A stretch of DNA of 64,000 bases from Dongia_B sp035539075. GTDB taxonomy: Bacteria; Pseudomonadota; Alphaproteobacteria; Dongiales; Dongiaceae. Under the pieces are notes generated by a model. It searched no databases. It worked only from the letters and a program-made list of their open reading frames with translations, and had not been told where the DNA came from. A program made the position numbers and the translations under genes. Numbering within the stretch: the first letter of the stretch is position 1; every line of letters starts with the position of its first letter. The stretch covers positions 8,650-72,649 of the forward strand of contig DATLJB010000180.1 of the NCBI GenBank assembly GCA_035539075.1, given 5' to 3'. This document shows, one piece after another, positions 26,092 to 35,833 of the stretch.

Positions 26092-26841
26092 TTATTCCGT
26101 TACCTGAAGCATATCCTCCGCATTGTCGATCAGCGGGTCGGGTAGACAGACCTCGGCCAGGCGGCGCGGATCGATGATGCGAATCGTTTCGCCCTGGACT
26201 TCGATGCCGATCTTCTGCAGTTCAGCCAAGGCCCGCGAGAAGCTCTCCCGCGTTATGCCGAGCTGCGAGGCAATGACGTTCTTCTCATAGGGCAGAATCA
26301 CCCGCTCCGGCGTCCCCTGCTTGGCTGCCAGGACCAGCAAATGACAGCCGACGCGCTGCACGGCCGAGCGCAGCTTGAGGTTCTTCACCTGCCGGACCAG
26401 CCGGCGGAACTGGCCCGAGAGGCAACCGACCAGTGCAACGGCGAGGCTTGGCTCACTAAGAACCGCGGAGCGGAAGGCGCTCGCCTGGATCAGCAGCAGG
26501 GTAGATTCTTCCACCACCCGCGCCTGCATCAAATACGCGGTATTCGTCAGCACTGCGGCGGGAACGATGAGATCGGGCGCTTCAATGACCTCGATCAGCA
26601 CTTCGCGATCGTCGATGGAGCGGCCATATAAATGAATGCAGCCCTCGATGAGAAATTGCTGGAAGGTGGGCTTCTCGCCCTGGTCAAACAGGATCGTCCC
26701 CTGGCGCACCCGGTGCTTGACGGACTTCGCCAGCAATCTGGCACGTTCCGGTCCCGGCAACTGCGACAGAACGGGGTGATCACCCAGGGGCATCTCGATA
26801 TTACCATCCATCTTCAAATTGCGTCCCAGGCGCCTTTGCAT
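26092..26841 (-). CDS. Crp/Fnr-family regulator with FNR-type recognition helix (Dnr/Nnr-like)
   Basis: Regulator of 249 aa with an N-terminal cyclic-nucleotide-type beta-roll (about 20-140) and a C-terminal helix-turn-helix, NVIASQLGITRESFSRALAE. The recognition helix E-S-F-S-R carries the E..SR triad that in FNR reads TTGAT half-sites. The N-terminal cysteine cluster for an Fe-S centre is absent, so oxygen sensing like FNR is unlikely; haem/NO sensing like Dnr is possible. It is divergent from the nitrate operon. Start ATG 26841; ATG 26811 is an alternative. Confidence 0.88.
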   Translation of the reverse strand: MQRRLGRNLKMDGNIEMPLGDHPVLSQLPGPERARLLAKSVKHRVRQGTILFDQGEKPTFQQFLIEGCIHLYGRSIDDREVLIEVIEAPDLIVPAAVLTNTAYLMQARVVEESTLLLIQASAFRSAVLSEPSLAVALVGCLSGQFRRLVRQVKNLKLRSAVQRVGCHLLVLAAKQGTPERVILPYEKNVIASQLGITRESFSRALAELQKIGIEVQGETIRIIDPRRLAEVCLPDPLIDNAEDMLQVTE

Positions 26842-26972
26842 CGGGCCTGGCGAAAACGCCCTAACGATTCGGAACAGTGATCGCCGGCCTTTCTTGCCAC
26901 ATACCCGATTAGCGACTGGTGCGCCAGCAACCTGCTGAAAAGACGCCGTTTCCTCTGCGTTCGACTATGTAA

Positions 26973-27008
26973 GTGATATAAATCATCCGATGCATTGACA
27001 TAAATCAA
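26973..27008 (+). promoter_or_regulatory. Tandem FNR/Dnr boxes in the narK promoter
   Basis: TTGAC-ATAA-ATCAA at 26995-27008 is a near-consensus FNR/Dnr box. GTGAT-ATAA-ATCAT at 26973-26986 is a second, weaker copy with the same ATAA spacer. Centres are 22 bp apart, two helical turns. A TATCCT at 27030-27035 could be the -10 element, placing the strong box near -41, as expected for class II activation. Confidence 0.8.
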
Positions 27009-27097
27009 TGATCCAATTGCACCGCTCTCTATCCTGACCGCGTCCGGTCGTTCCGTGCCGGGGCTGCATAGGAACGACGTCTCAGGAGGGGAAGGCA

Positions 27098-29827
27098 ATG
27101 CAAGCAAGGATCGATCCGAAAGCCAATCGGATCCTGGGGGTGAGTACCCTGGCATTTACCCTATGTTTCGCCGTCTGGTCGATTTTCTCGATCATCGGCA
27201 TCGGCATCAAGCAGCAGCTTGGGCTCGATGATACGGAATTTGGCCTGCTGATCGGCACGCCGATCCTCAGCGGCTCCCTCATCCGTCTGATCCTGGGGAT
27301 CTGGGCCGACCGTTATGGCGGCCGCCTCATCATGACCTGGGTGATGCTGGCGGGCGCCAGCGCAACCTTCCTGCTTTCCTATGCCACGACTTACCCGATG
27401 ATGCTGATCGCCGCCTTAGGCGTCGGTATTGCCGGCGGTTCCTTCGCTGTCGGCATTGCCTATGTCTCGCGCTGGTACCCGAAGGAGCGCCAGGGCACGG
27501 CCCTGGGCATTTTTGGCATGGGCAATGTCGGCGCCGCCGTCACCAAGCTGCTCGCCCCTCTGGTCATGGTGGCCTTTGGTTGGACCATGGTGGCGCAGAT
27601 CTGGGCAGCCGTTCTTGCGGTGATGGCCCTCATCTACTGGTTCACCACCGAGGATGACCCCGTCCTCAAGGCCCGTCGCGCCGGCAAGGCGCAGGCCCTT
27701 TCCTTCGCGCAGCAGTTGGCGCCGCTGGCCGATGTCCGGGTCTGGCGATTCTCGCTCTATTACTTCTTCGTCTTCGGCGGCTTCGTCGCCTTGGCCCTGT
27801 GGCTGCCGCATTTCTATATCGGCACCTATCACCTGAACGTCGCCACCGCCGGCCTCCTCGGCGCCGCCTATTCGATCCCCGGCAGCCTGTTCCGCGTCTA
27901 TGGCGGCATTCTCTCCGACAAGGTCGGCGCCCGGCGCGTCATGTACTGGTCGTTCGGCGCCGCCGTCATCTGCACCTTCCTGCTTTCCTATCCGGCGACA
28001 GATTACATCGTCCATGGCATCAACGGCGATATCCATTTCAGTTTCGCCCTCGGCCTCGTGCCTTTTACCATCGTCGCTTTCGTGCTCGGCTTCTTCATGG
28101 CGATCGGCAAGGCCGCGGTCTATCGCCATATCCCCGTCTATTATCCGGATCATGTCGGGCCGGTCGGCGGTGTCGTCGGCATGATCGGCGGTCTTGGCGG
28201 TTTCATCCTGCCCATCGCGTTCGGCATGCTCAACGATTTGACGGGCCTCTGGACCAGCTGCTTCATGCTGCTGTTCCTGATCGTCGCCGTGAACCTCGCC
28301 TGGATGCATGCCGCGATCCTGCGCATGGAACGCAGCGCGACGAAGTCCGATCGTCGTTATCTGGCCGAACTGCAGCCGGAGGCTCCAGAGACCCGTGGCG
28401 CCGTCATCGCTGACTGGAATCCGGAGAGCGAGAGCTTCTGGCAGGCGACGGGCCGGCGCATCGCCACCCGCAATCTCTGGATTTCGATCCCCGCCCTACT
28501 GCTTGCTTTCGCGGTCTGGATGGTGTGGTCGGTGGTGGTGGTCAACCTGCCCAGCATCGGCTTCAAGTTCACGCCGGATGAACTCTTCTGGCTGGCCGCC
28601 TTGCCGGGCCTCTCCGGCGCCGTGCTGCGCGGCTTCTATGCCTTCATGGTGCCGATCTTCGGTGGCCGCACCTGGACGACGTTTTCCACCGCCTCGCTGC
28701 TGGTGCCGGCGATCGGCATCGGCCTCGCCGTGCAGAACCCGGCGACGCCCTACAATATCTTCCTGATCCTCGCGCTGCTCTGCGGGCTTGGCGGCGGCAA
28801 CTTCGCCTCATCCATGGCCAATATCAGCTTCTTCTATCCGAAGGCGCGCAAGGGCCAGGCCTTGGCGCTCAATGCCGGGCTCGGCAATCTCGGCGTCTCT
28901 GTCGTGCAGTTCCTGGTGCCGGTGGTGATCACGCTCAGCGTCTTCGGCGCGCTTGGCGGCGATCCGCAGACCGCCACCACGGCCAGCGGCACCAAGCAGA
29001 TCTGGCTGCAGAATGCCGGCTTCATCTGGGTGCCTCTCATCATCGCCGCCACGCTAGCCGCCTGGTTCGGCATGAATGACATCGCCTCGGCCAAGGCCTC
29101 CTTCGCCGACCAGGCCGTCATCTTCAAGCGCAAGCATACCTGGATCCTGTGCTGGCTCTATACCGGCACCTTCGGTTCCTTCATCGGCTATTCGGCGGGC
29201 TTCCCGTTGCTCACCAAGGTGCTGTTCCCGGATATCAATCCGGTGACCTATGCCTTCCTCGGCCCGCTGGTCGGTGCCGCCAGTCGTTCCTTCACCGGCT
29301 GGATGGCCGACCGCTGGGGCGGTGCGCGCGTCACCATCTGGGTGTTCCTGGCGATGATCGCGGCCGTCTGCGGCGTCCTCTTCTTCGTCGGCATCAAAGA
29401 TGAGGCCAACGCCTTCTGGGGCTTCCTCGGCATGTTCCTGCTGCTCTTCGCAGCAAGCGGCGTCGGTAATTCCTCCACCTTCCAGATGATGCCGGCGATC
29501 TTCAGCGCCCTGTCGCTGCGCAAGGCCGCCGGCCAAGGCGCCGATGCCCTGGCTGCCGCCCAACGTGATGCCGCCAAGGAGGGTGCGGCCGTGCTCGGCT
29601 TTACCTCTGCGGTGGCAGCGATCGGCGCCTTCTTCATCCCCAAGAGCTTCGGTTCCTCGATCGCCCTGAGCGGGAGCCCGACCGCCGCCTTGATCGGCTT
29701 CATCATCTTCTATGTGACCTGCCTGGTTTTGACCTGGTGGTACTACACCCGCCGCAACGCGGAAGTCCGCCTGTCGGGCGCTGCATCCAAGGTGGTCACG
29801 CCTGCCTCCGCCACTGCCACGCATTAA
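27098..29827 (+). CDS. narK: Fused nitrate/nitrite transporter NarK1-NarK2
   Basis: Inner-membrane protein of 909 aa made of two complete 12-helix MFS transporters. Residues 1 to about 420 are NarK1-like (nitrate-proton symporter type), with nitrate signatures GMGNVGAAVTKLLAPL and GMIGGLGGFILP. Residues about 455-890 are NarK2-like (nitrate/nitrite antiporter type), with GLGNLGVSVVQFLVPV and ASGVGNSSTFQMMPAIF. The Paracoccus-type fusion lets one protein both start and sustain nitrate uptake. Leads the nar operon, 12 bases before narG. Confidence 0.95.
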   Translation: MQARIDPKANRILGVSTLAFTLCFAVWSIFSIIGIGIKQQLGLDDTEFGLLIGTPILSGSLIRLILGIWADRYGGRLIMTWVMLAGASATFLLSYATTYPMMLIAALGVGIAGGSFAVGIAYVSRWYPKERQGTALGIFGMGNVGAAVTKLLAPLVMVAFGWTMVAQIWAAVLAVMALIYWFTTEDDPVLKARRAGKAQALSFAQQLAPLADVRVWRFSLYYFFVFGGFVALALWLPHFYIGTYHLNVATAGLLGAAYSIPGSLFRVYGGILSDKVGARRVMYWSFGAAVICTFLLSYPATDYIVHGINGDIHFSFALGLVPFTIVAFVLGFFMAIGKAAVYRHIPVYYPDHVGPVGGVVGMIGGLGGFILPIAFGMLNDLTGLWTSCFMLLFLIVAVNLAWMHAAILRMERSATKSDRRYLAELQPEAPETRGAVIADWNPESESFWQATGRRIATRNLWISIPALLLAFAVWMVWSVVVVNLPSIGFKFTPDELFWLAALPGLSGAVLRGFYAFMVPIFGGRTWTTFSTASLLVPAIGIGLAVQNPATPYNIFLILALLCGLGGGNFASSMANISFFYPKARKGQALALNAGLGNLGVSVVQFLVPVVITLSVFGALGGDPQTATTASGTKQIWLQNAGFIWVPLIIAATLAAWFGMNDIASAKASFADQAVIFKRKHTWILCWLYTGTFGSFIGYSAGFPLLTKVLFPDINPVTYAFLGPLVGAASRSFTGWMADRWGGARVTIWVFLAMIAAVCGVLFFVGIKDEANAFWGFLGMFLLLFAASGVGNSSTFQMMPAIFSALSLRKAAGQGADALAAAQRDAAKEGAAVLGFTSAVAAIGAFFIPKSFGSSIALSGSPTAALIGFIIFYVTCLVLTWWYYTRRNAEVRLSGAASKVVTPASATATH

Positions 29828-29839
29828 CGGATCAAAGAC

Positions 29840-32800
29840 ATGAGCCATTTTCTCGACCGCCTGACTTTCTTCCGCAAGAACATCGCCAGCTTCTCCGACG
29901 GCCATGGCGTGGTCACCAATGAAGACCGCACCTGGGAGGAGGGCTACCGCCAGCGCTGGCAGCACGACAAGATCGTGCGCTCGACCCATGGGGTGAACTG
30001 CACCGGCTCCTGCAGCTGGAAGGTCTATGTGAAGGGCGGCATCGTCACCTGGGAAACGCAGCAGACCGACTATCCCCGAACGCGCCCTGACATGCCCAAC
30101 CACGAGCCGCGGGGCTGCGCCCGGGGTGCGAGCTATTCCTGGTATCTCTACAGCGCCAACCGGGTGAAATATCCGCTGATCCGCCGCCGCCTGCTGGAAC
30201 TCTGGCGCGCCGAACGCGCCAATAAGGGTCCCGTCCAGGCTTGGGCCGCCATCGTCGAAGACAAGGCGAAAGCGAAATCCTATAAGCAGATCCGCGGCCT
30301 CGGCGGCTTCGTGCGGGCGAAATGGGACGAGGTCGAAGAGATCATCGCCGCCGCCAATGTCTATACGGCCAAGACCTATGGCCCCGACCGCATCGCCGGC
30401 TTCTCGCCGATCCCGGCCATGTCTATGGTTTCCTATGCCGCCGGCAGTCGTTACCTGTCGCTGATCGGTGGTGTCGGCCTGAGCTTCTACGACTGGTATT
30501 GCGATCTGCCGCCCTCAAGCCCGCAGACCTGGGGCGAGCAGACCGACGTACCGGAAAGTGCCGACTGGTACAATTCGACCTTCCTGATGCTCTGGGGCTC
30601 CAACGTCCCGCAGACGCGCACCCCCGACGCGCATTTCTATACCGAGGTGCGCTACAAGGGCGCGAAATCCGTCGTCATCTGCCCTGATTACAGCGAAGCG
30701 GCGAAATTCGCCGATCTCTGGCTGCATCCGAAGCAAGGCACGGATGCGGCACTCGCCATGGCGATGGGCCATGTCATCCTGAAGGAATTTCACCTCGCCA
30801 AGCGCAGCAGCTATTTCGAGGACTACTGCCGGCGCCTGACTGACCTCCCCATGCTGGTGATGCTGGAGAAGCGCGGCAATGCTTACGTACCGGGCCGCTT
30901 CCTGCGCGCCGCCGATCTCCAGGGCGCGCTTGACCAGGCCAACAATCCGGAATGGAAGACGCTGGCTTTCGACCGAAGCTCGGGCGAGGTCGTCGTCCCC
31001 AATGGCTCGATCGGCTTCCGCTGGGGTGAAAGCGGCAAATGGAATGTCGAGGAGAAGGATGCGCGCAGCGGCAAAGAGGCCGAGCTTCAGTTGTCGCTGG
31101 CCGACGGGCAGCATAGCCTCGCCGCCGTCGCCTTCCCCTATTTCGGGGCCGAGGCGCCGCATTCCTTCAACACGACCGACCATGCCGAGATCCAGGAACG
31201 GCAGACGCCCGTGCGCGAGATCATGACCAAGGACGGCCCCGTCCTGGTCGCCACCGTCTTCGATCTCCTGACCGGCAATTACGGCATCGATCGCGGCTTC
31301 GGCGGCGGCAATGTCGCCACGAGCTATGACGACAACGCGCCCTATACGCCAGCCTGGGCTGAGGCCATTACCGGCGTGCCGCGCGAGCAGATCATCACCG
31401 TCGCCCGCCAGTTCGCCGAGAATGCCGACAAGACCCATGGCAAGTCGATGGTGATCCTCGGTGCCGGCCTCAACCACTGGTACCACATGGACATGATCTA
31501 TCGCGGCATCATCAACCTGCTGGTGCTATGCGGCTGCGTCGGCCAGTCCGGCGGTGGCTGGTCGCATTATGTCGGCCAGGAGAAGCTGCGGCCGCAGACC
31601 GGCTGGACGGCGCTCGCTTTCGCGCTCGACTGGAACCGGCCGCCCCGCCACATGAACTCCACCTCGTTCTTCTATGCCCATAGTTCGCAATGGCGCTATG
31701 AGAAGCTCAGCCCGGCGGAAATTCTGTCACCCCTCGCCGATGCAGGCGATCTGCCGCGCAGCCTGATCGACTATAACGTCAAGGCGGAGCGCATGGGCTG
31801 GCTGCCCTCGGCACCGCAGCTTGCCAGCAACCCGCTGCATATCGCAGCCGCGGCAAAGGCCGCCGGCAAGGATGTGCCGGCCTATGTCGCTGAGAGCCTG
31901 CAGTCCGGTGTCCTGAAATTCGCCGCCGAAGACCCCGATGCGCCCACCAACCATCCGCGCAATCTCTTCGTCTGGCGCTCCAACCTGCTCGGCGCCTCCG
32001 GCAAGGGCCACGAATATTTCCTGAAGTACCTGCTCGGCACCGATCACGGCGTGCTCGGCAAGGATCTCGGCCATGAAGGAGCGGAGAAGCCGCAAGAGGT
32101 CGCCTGGCATAACGAGGCGGCGACCGGCAAGCTCGACCTGCTGGTGACGCTCGACTTCCGCATGTCGACCACCTGTGTCTATTCTGACATCGTGCTGCCG
32201 ACCGCGACCTGGTACGAGAAGCACGACCTCAATACCTCCGACATGCATCCCTTCATCCATCCCTTGTCGGCGGCGGTCGATCCGGCCTGGGAATCACGCA
32301 CCGACTGGGACATCTATAAGGGCATCGCCCGCGCCTTCTCGAAGGTGGCCGAGGGCCAGCTGGGGCGCGAAACCGATGTCGTACTGACGCCGATACTGCA
32401 TGATACACCCGGTGAACTGGCGCAGCCTTTCGACGTCGCCGACTGGAAGAAGGGCGAATGCAACCCGATCCCCGGCAAGACCATGCCGACGGTGACGGTG
32501 GTCGAGCGCGACTATCCGCAGACCTATGCCAAGTTCACCTCCCTCGGGCCGTTGATGGAAACGGTCGGCAATGGCGGCAAGGGCATCGGCTGGAAGACCG
32601 AGCATGAGGTTGACTTCCTGAAGCAGCTCAACGGCACGGTGACGAAAGCCGGGGCCGGTCTGGGCCATGCGAAGATCGAGAGCGATATCGATGCCGCCGA
32701 AGTCATCCTGACCCTGGCACCGGAGACGAATGGCGAAGTCGCCGTCAAAGCCTGGGAAGCCCTGGGCCGTATCACCGGCCGCGACCATACCCATCTCGCT

Positions 32801-33586
32801 CTGGCGCGCCAGGACGACAAGATCCGCTTCCGCGATATCCAGGCACAGCCGCGCAAGATCATCTCCTCACCGACCTGGAGCGGCCTCGAGAGCGAGCATG
32901 TCAGCTACAACGCCTGCTACACCAATGTGCATGAGCTGATTCCCTGGCGTACACTCACCGGCCGCCAGCAGTTCTACCAGGATCATAAATGGATGCGTGC
33001 CTTCGGCGAAGGGCTGGCCGTCTATCGTCCACCGATCGACACCAAGACGATTCAACCGGTACGTGGCCGATTGACCGACGAACGCAAATCGGTGGTGCTG
33101 AACTTCATTACGCCGCATCAGAAATGGGGCATCCACAGCACCTACACCGACAATCTGCTGATGCTGACCTTGTCCCGCGGCGGGCCCATCGTCTGGATCA
33201 GCGAGACGGACGCCAAGGCCGCCGGCATCGTCGACAATGATTGGATCGAAGCCTTCAACAGCAACGGCGCCCTGACGGCGCGCGCCGTGGTCAGCCAGCG
33301 CGTGCCCGCCGGGATGTGCATGATGTATCACGCCCAGGAAAAGATCGTGAATGTGCCGGGCAGCGAGATCACCGGTAAGCGCGGCGGCATCCACAACTCG
33401 GTGACCAGGGTGTGCCCGAAACCGACGCATATGATCGGCGGCTATGCCCAGCTTTCCTACGGCTTCAACTACTACGGCACGGTAGGCGCCAATCGCGACG
33501 AATTCGTGGTCATCCGGAAGATGGAAAACATCGACTGGAAGGATAGCCCGCGCGAACAGGCCTCTACACCTGCGGCAGCGGAATAA
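29840..33586 (+). CDS. narG: Respiratory nitrate reductase alpha subunit NarG
   Basis: Catalytic subunit of 1248 aa, bis-MGD molybdenum enzyme on the cytoplasmic face, reducing nitrate to nitrite. The FS0 [4Fe-4S] ligands are in HGVNCTGSC and RGCARGAS; the His ligand is typical of NarG. TRTPDAHFYTEVRYKG and PKQGTDAALAMAMGH match the family closely. There is no twin-arginine signal, as expected of membrane-bound NarGHI. Length and domain order look complete. Confidence 0.97.
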   Translation: MSHFLDRLTFFRKNIASFSDGHGVVTNEDRTWEEGYRQRWQHDKIVRSTHGVNCTGSCSWKVYVKGGIVTWETQQTDYPRTRPDMPNHEPRGCARGASYSWYLYSANRVKYPLIRRRLLELWRAERANKGPVQAWAAIVEDKAKAKSYKQIRGLGGFVRAKWDEVEEIIAAANVYTAKTYGPDRIAGFSPIPAMSMVSYAAGSRYLSLIGGVGLSFYDWYCDLPPSSPQTWGEQTDVPESADWYNSTFLMLWGSNVPQTRTPDAHFYTEVRYKGAKSVVICPDYSEAAKFADLWLHPKQGTDAALAMAMGHVILKEFHLAKRSSYFEDYCRRLTDLPMLVMLEKRGNAYVPGRFLRAADLQGALDQANNPEWKTLAFDRSSGEVVVPNGSIGFRWGESGKWNVEEKDARSGKEAELQLSLADGQHSLAAVAFPYFGAEAPHSFNTTDHAEIQERQTPVREIMTKDGPVLVATVFDLLTGNYGIDRGFGGGNVATSYDDNAPYTPAWAEAITGVPREQIITVARQFAENADKTHGKSMVILGAGLNHWYHMDMIYRGIINLLVLCGCVGQSGGGWSHYVGQEKLRPQTGWTALAFALDWNRPPRHMNSTSFFYAHSSQWRYEKLSPAEILSPLADAGDLPRSLIDYNVKAERMGWLPSAPQLASNPLHIAAAAKAAGKDVPAYVAESLQSGVLKFAAEDPDAPTNHPRNLFVWRSNLLGASGKGHEYFLKYLLGTDHGVLGKDLGHEGAEKPQEVAWHNEAATGKLDLLVTLDFRMSTTCVYSDIVLPTATWYEKHDLNTSDMHPFIHPLSAAVDPAWESRTDWDIYKGIARAFSKVAEGQLGRETDVVLTPILHDTPGELAQPFDVADWKKGECNPIPGKTMPTVTVVERDYPQTYAKFTSLGPLMETVGNGGKGIGWKTEHEVDFLKQLNGTVTKAGAGLGHAKIESDIDAAEVILTLAPETNGEVAVKAWEALGRITGRDHTHLALARQDDKIRFRDIQAQPRKIISSPTWSGLESEHVSYNACYTNVHELIPWRTLTGRQQFYQDHKWMRAFGEGLAVYRPPIDTKTIQPVRGRLTDERKSVVLNFITPHQKWGIHSTYTDNLLMLTLSRGGPIVWISETDAKAAGIVDNDWIEAFNSNGALTARAVVSQRVPAGMCMMYHAQEKIVNVPGSEITGKRGGIHNSVTRVCPKPTHMIGGYAQLSYGFNYYGTVGANRDEFVVIRKMENIDWKDSPREQASTPAAAE

Positions 33587-33598
33587 GGAGAAACCATC

Positions 33599-35161
33599 AT
33601 GAAAATCCGTGCCCAGATCGCCATGGTGCTGAACCTCGACAAATGCATCGGTTGTCACACCTGCTCGGTCACCTGCAAGAATGTCTGGACCAGCCGCGAT
33701 GGCGTTGAATATGCCTGGTTCAACAATGTCGAGACCAAGCCCGGGATCGGCTATCCAAAGGACTGGGAGAACCAGAAGAAATGGAATGGCGGCTGGATTC
33801 GCCGCAAGAACGGCAAACTGGAGCCGCGCCTCGGCGGCAAATTCCGCGTGCTCGCCAATATCTTCATGAATCCCGACCTGCCGGAAATCGACGACTATTA
33901 CGAACCCTTCACCTATGACTACGCCCATCTGCAGACGGCGGGTTTGAGCCAGGCCGCACCGACCGCGCGTCCCCGCTCGGTCATCACCGGCCAGCAGATG
34001 GACAAGATCAACTGGGGGCCGAACTGGGAGGAGATCCTCGGCGGCGAATTTTCCAAGCGCAGCCAGGACCAGAATTTCGAGGCCATGGAGAAAGAGATTT
34101 ACGGCCAGTTCGAAAACACCTTCATGATGTATCTGCCGCGCCTGTGCGAGCACTGCCTCAACCCGGCCTGCGTTGCGGCCTGCCCGTCGGGGTCGATCTA
34201 CAAGCGCGAGGAAGACGGCATCGTTCTTATCGACCAGGACAAGTGCCGGGGCTGGCGGATGTGCGTCAGCGCCTGCCCCTACAAGAAGATCTATTACAAC
34301 TGGGAGAGCGGCAAGGCGGAGAAATGCATCTTCTGCTATCCCCGCATCGAAGTCGGCCAGCCGACCGTCTGTTCGGAAACCTGCGTCGGCCGTATCCGCT
34401 ATCTCGGCGTCATGCTCTATGATGCCGACCGCATCGAGGAAGCGGCCAGCGCGGCCAACGACAAGGATCTCTATCAGGCGCAGCTCGACATCTTCCTCGA
34501 TCCGCATGATCCGCAGGTAATCGCCCAGGCCCGCGCCGACGGCATTCCGGAAGCATGGCTGACTGCTGCCGCCAATTCGCCCGCTTACAAGATGGCGATC
34601 GACTGGAAGATCGCCTTCCCCCTGCATCCCGAATACCGCACCCTGCCGATGGTCTGGTATGTGCCGCCGCTCTCCCCCATCCAGGCGAAGGCACAATCCG
34701 GCGAACTCGGCCAAAACGGTGTCATCCCCGATGTCGGCAAGCTGCGTATTCCGCTCCGCTATCTCGCCAACCTCCTGACCGCCGGCGACGAACAGCCGGT
34801 TAAGCTGGCCCTAGAGCGGCTGCTGGCGATGCGCGCCTATATGCGGGCGCGCCATGTCGATGGCGTCGAAGCAAATGACGTGCTGGCGCAGGTCGGGCTC
34901 GACAAGGCGCTGGTGGAGGACATGTACAAGATCTTGGCGATCGCCAATTACGAGGACCGCTTCGTCATCCCGACGACGCATCGCGAATATGCCGAGAACG
35001 CCTTCGACCTCAAGAGCTCTTGCGGCTTCAGCTTCGGCAATGGCTGCTCCAGCGGCGCGAATGACGTGGGTCTCTTCGGCAAGCCGAAGCATCAGCATGG
35101 CGTCAAGGCGCAGGACCCGTTGAGCACGGTACGCCCGGCATCCGCGGATATTTCAAAATGA
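33599..35161 (+). CDS. narH: Nitrate reductase beta subunit NarH
   Basis: Iron-sulfur electron-transfer subunit of 520 aa. Four clusters are visible: CIGCHTCSVTCKN, CEHCLNPACVAACP, CRGWRMCVSACP (Trp in the second position marks the [3Fe-4S] centre) and CIFCYPR with CSETCVGR. It bridges haem b in NarI and NarG. The stop overlaps the narJ start as ATGA. Confidence 0.97.
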   Translation: MKIRAQIAMVLNLDKCIGCHTCSVTCKNVWTSRDGVEYAWFNNVETKPGIGYPKDWENQKKWNGGWIRRKNGKLEPRLGGKFRVLANIFMNPDLPEIDDYYEPFTYDYAHLQTAGLSQAAPTARPRSVITGQQMDKINWGPNWEEILGGEFSKRSQDQNFEAMEKEIYGQFENTFMMYLPRLCEHCLNPACVAACPSGSIYKREEDGIVLIDQDKCRGWRMCVSACPYKKIYYNWESGKAEKCIFCYPRIEVGQPTVCSETCVGRIRYLGVMLYDADRIEEAASAANDKDLYQAQLDIFLDPHDPQVIAQARADGIPEAWLTAAANSPAYKMAIDWKIAFPLHPEYRTLPMVWYVPPLSPIQAKAQSGELGQNGVIPDVGKLRIPLRYLANLLTAGDEQPVKLALERLLAMRAYMRARHVDGVEANDVLAQVGLDKALVEDMYKILAIANYEDRFVIPTTHREYAENAFDLKSSCGFSFGNGCSSGANDVGLFGKPKHQHGVKAQDPLSTVRPASADISK

Positions 35162-35832
35162 CGGAGCATGGCATGAAGACGTTCAAGATTCTCTCCGCGT
35201 TGCTTTCCTATCCGGAAGCAGAGACGCTGGCGCATGATGGCGAGATGGCAGAGGTCCTTCGCCATGAGGACCTGCTGCCGAAACGCCATCAGGCGGCAGT
35301 GATCGCCTTCATGGCCGAGCTCGCGTCGTGCGATGTCCTCGATGCCCAGGAGCAGTATGTGTCGTTATTCGACCGCAACCGGTCCCTGTCGCTGCATCTC
35401 TACGAGCATGTCCACGGTGAATCGCGCGACCGTGGGCAGGCGATGGTGCAGTTGGCGGAGCTCTATCACCTGCATGGGCTCGATATCAGCGCTCATGAAT
35501 TGCCCGACTACCTGCCGCTGTTCCTCGAATTCCTGTCGCTGCTGCCGGCCAAGGCAGCCGCCTCACTGCTGAGCGAAGCGGTGCATGTGGTGGCCGCGCT
35601 GCATGAAAAGCTGATCCAGCGCCATAGTCCCTACGCGGTGCTGCTGGAGGCGATCGAATCCCTGGCGGCAAAGGCGCCGGACCGGGTCGCCGTCGAGGAG
35701 ACGCTGCGGGCACTGCAGCCCGACGCCGACAGTCTCGCGGCACTCGACCGCGAGTGGGAGGAAGAAGCTGTGCGTTTCACCGCGGCCCCCGGACCGGACG
35801 GTACCGCCGCCGCATCTTGCGGGAGGCAATAA
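35158..35832 (+). CDS. narJ: Nitrate reductase assembly chaperone NarJ
   Basis: TorD/NarJ-type chaperone of 224 aa that holds apo-NarGH until the molybdenum cofactor is inserted. Typical stretches are FKILSALLSYPEAETL, YVSLFDRNRSLSLHLYEHVHGESRDRGQAM split over residues 60-95, and HELPDYLPLFLEFLSLL. The start overlaps narH by 4 bases (ATGA); an ATG at 35173 is a lesser alternative. Confidence 0.95.
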   Translation: MTEHGMKTFKILSALLSYPEAETLAHDGEMAEVLRHEDLLPKRHQAAVIAFMAELASCDVLDAQEQYVSLFDRNRSLSLHLYEHVHGESRDRGQAMVQLAELYHLHGLDISAHELPDYLPLFLEFLSLLPAKAAASLLSEAVHVVAALHEKLIQRHSPYAVLLEAIESLAAKAPDRVAVEETLRALQPDADSLAALDREWEEEAVRFTAAPGPDGTAAASCGRQ

Positions 35833-35833
35833 G

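Noticed and set aside
32867..34714. 615-codon minus-strand frame
   Set aside because: Antisense to narG and narH, whose Fe-S motifs establish the coding strand.
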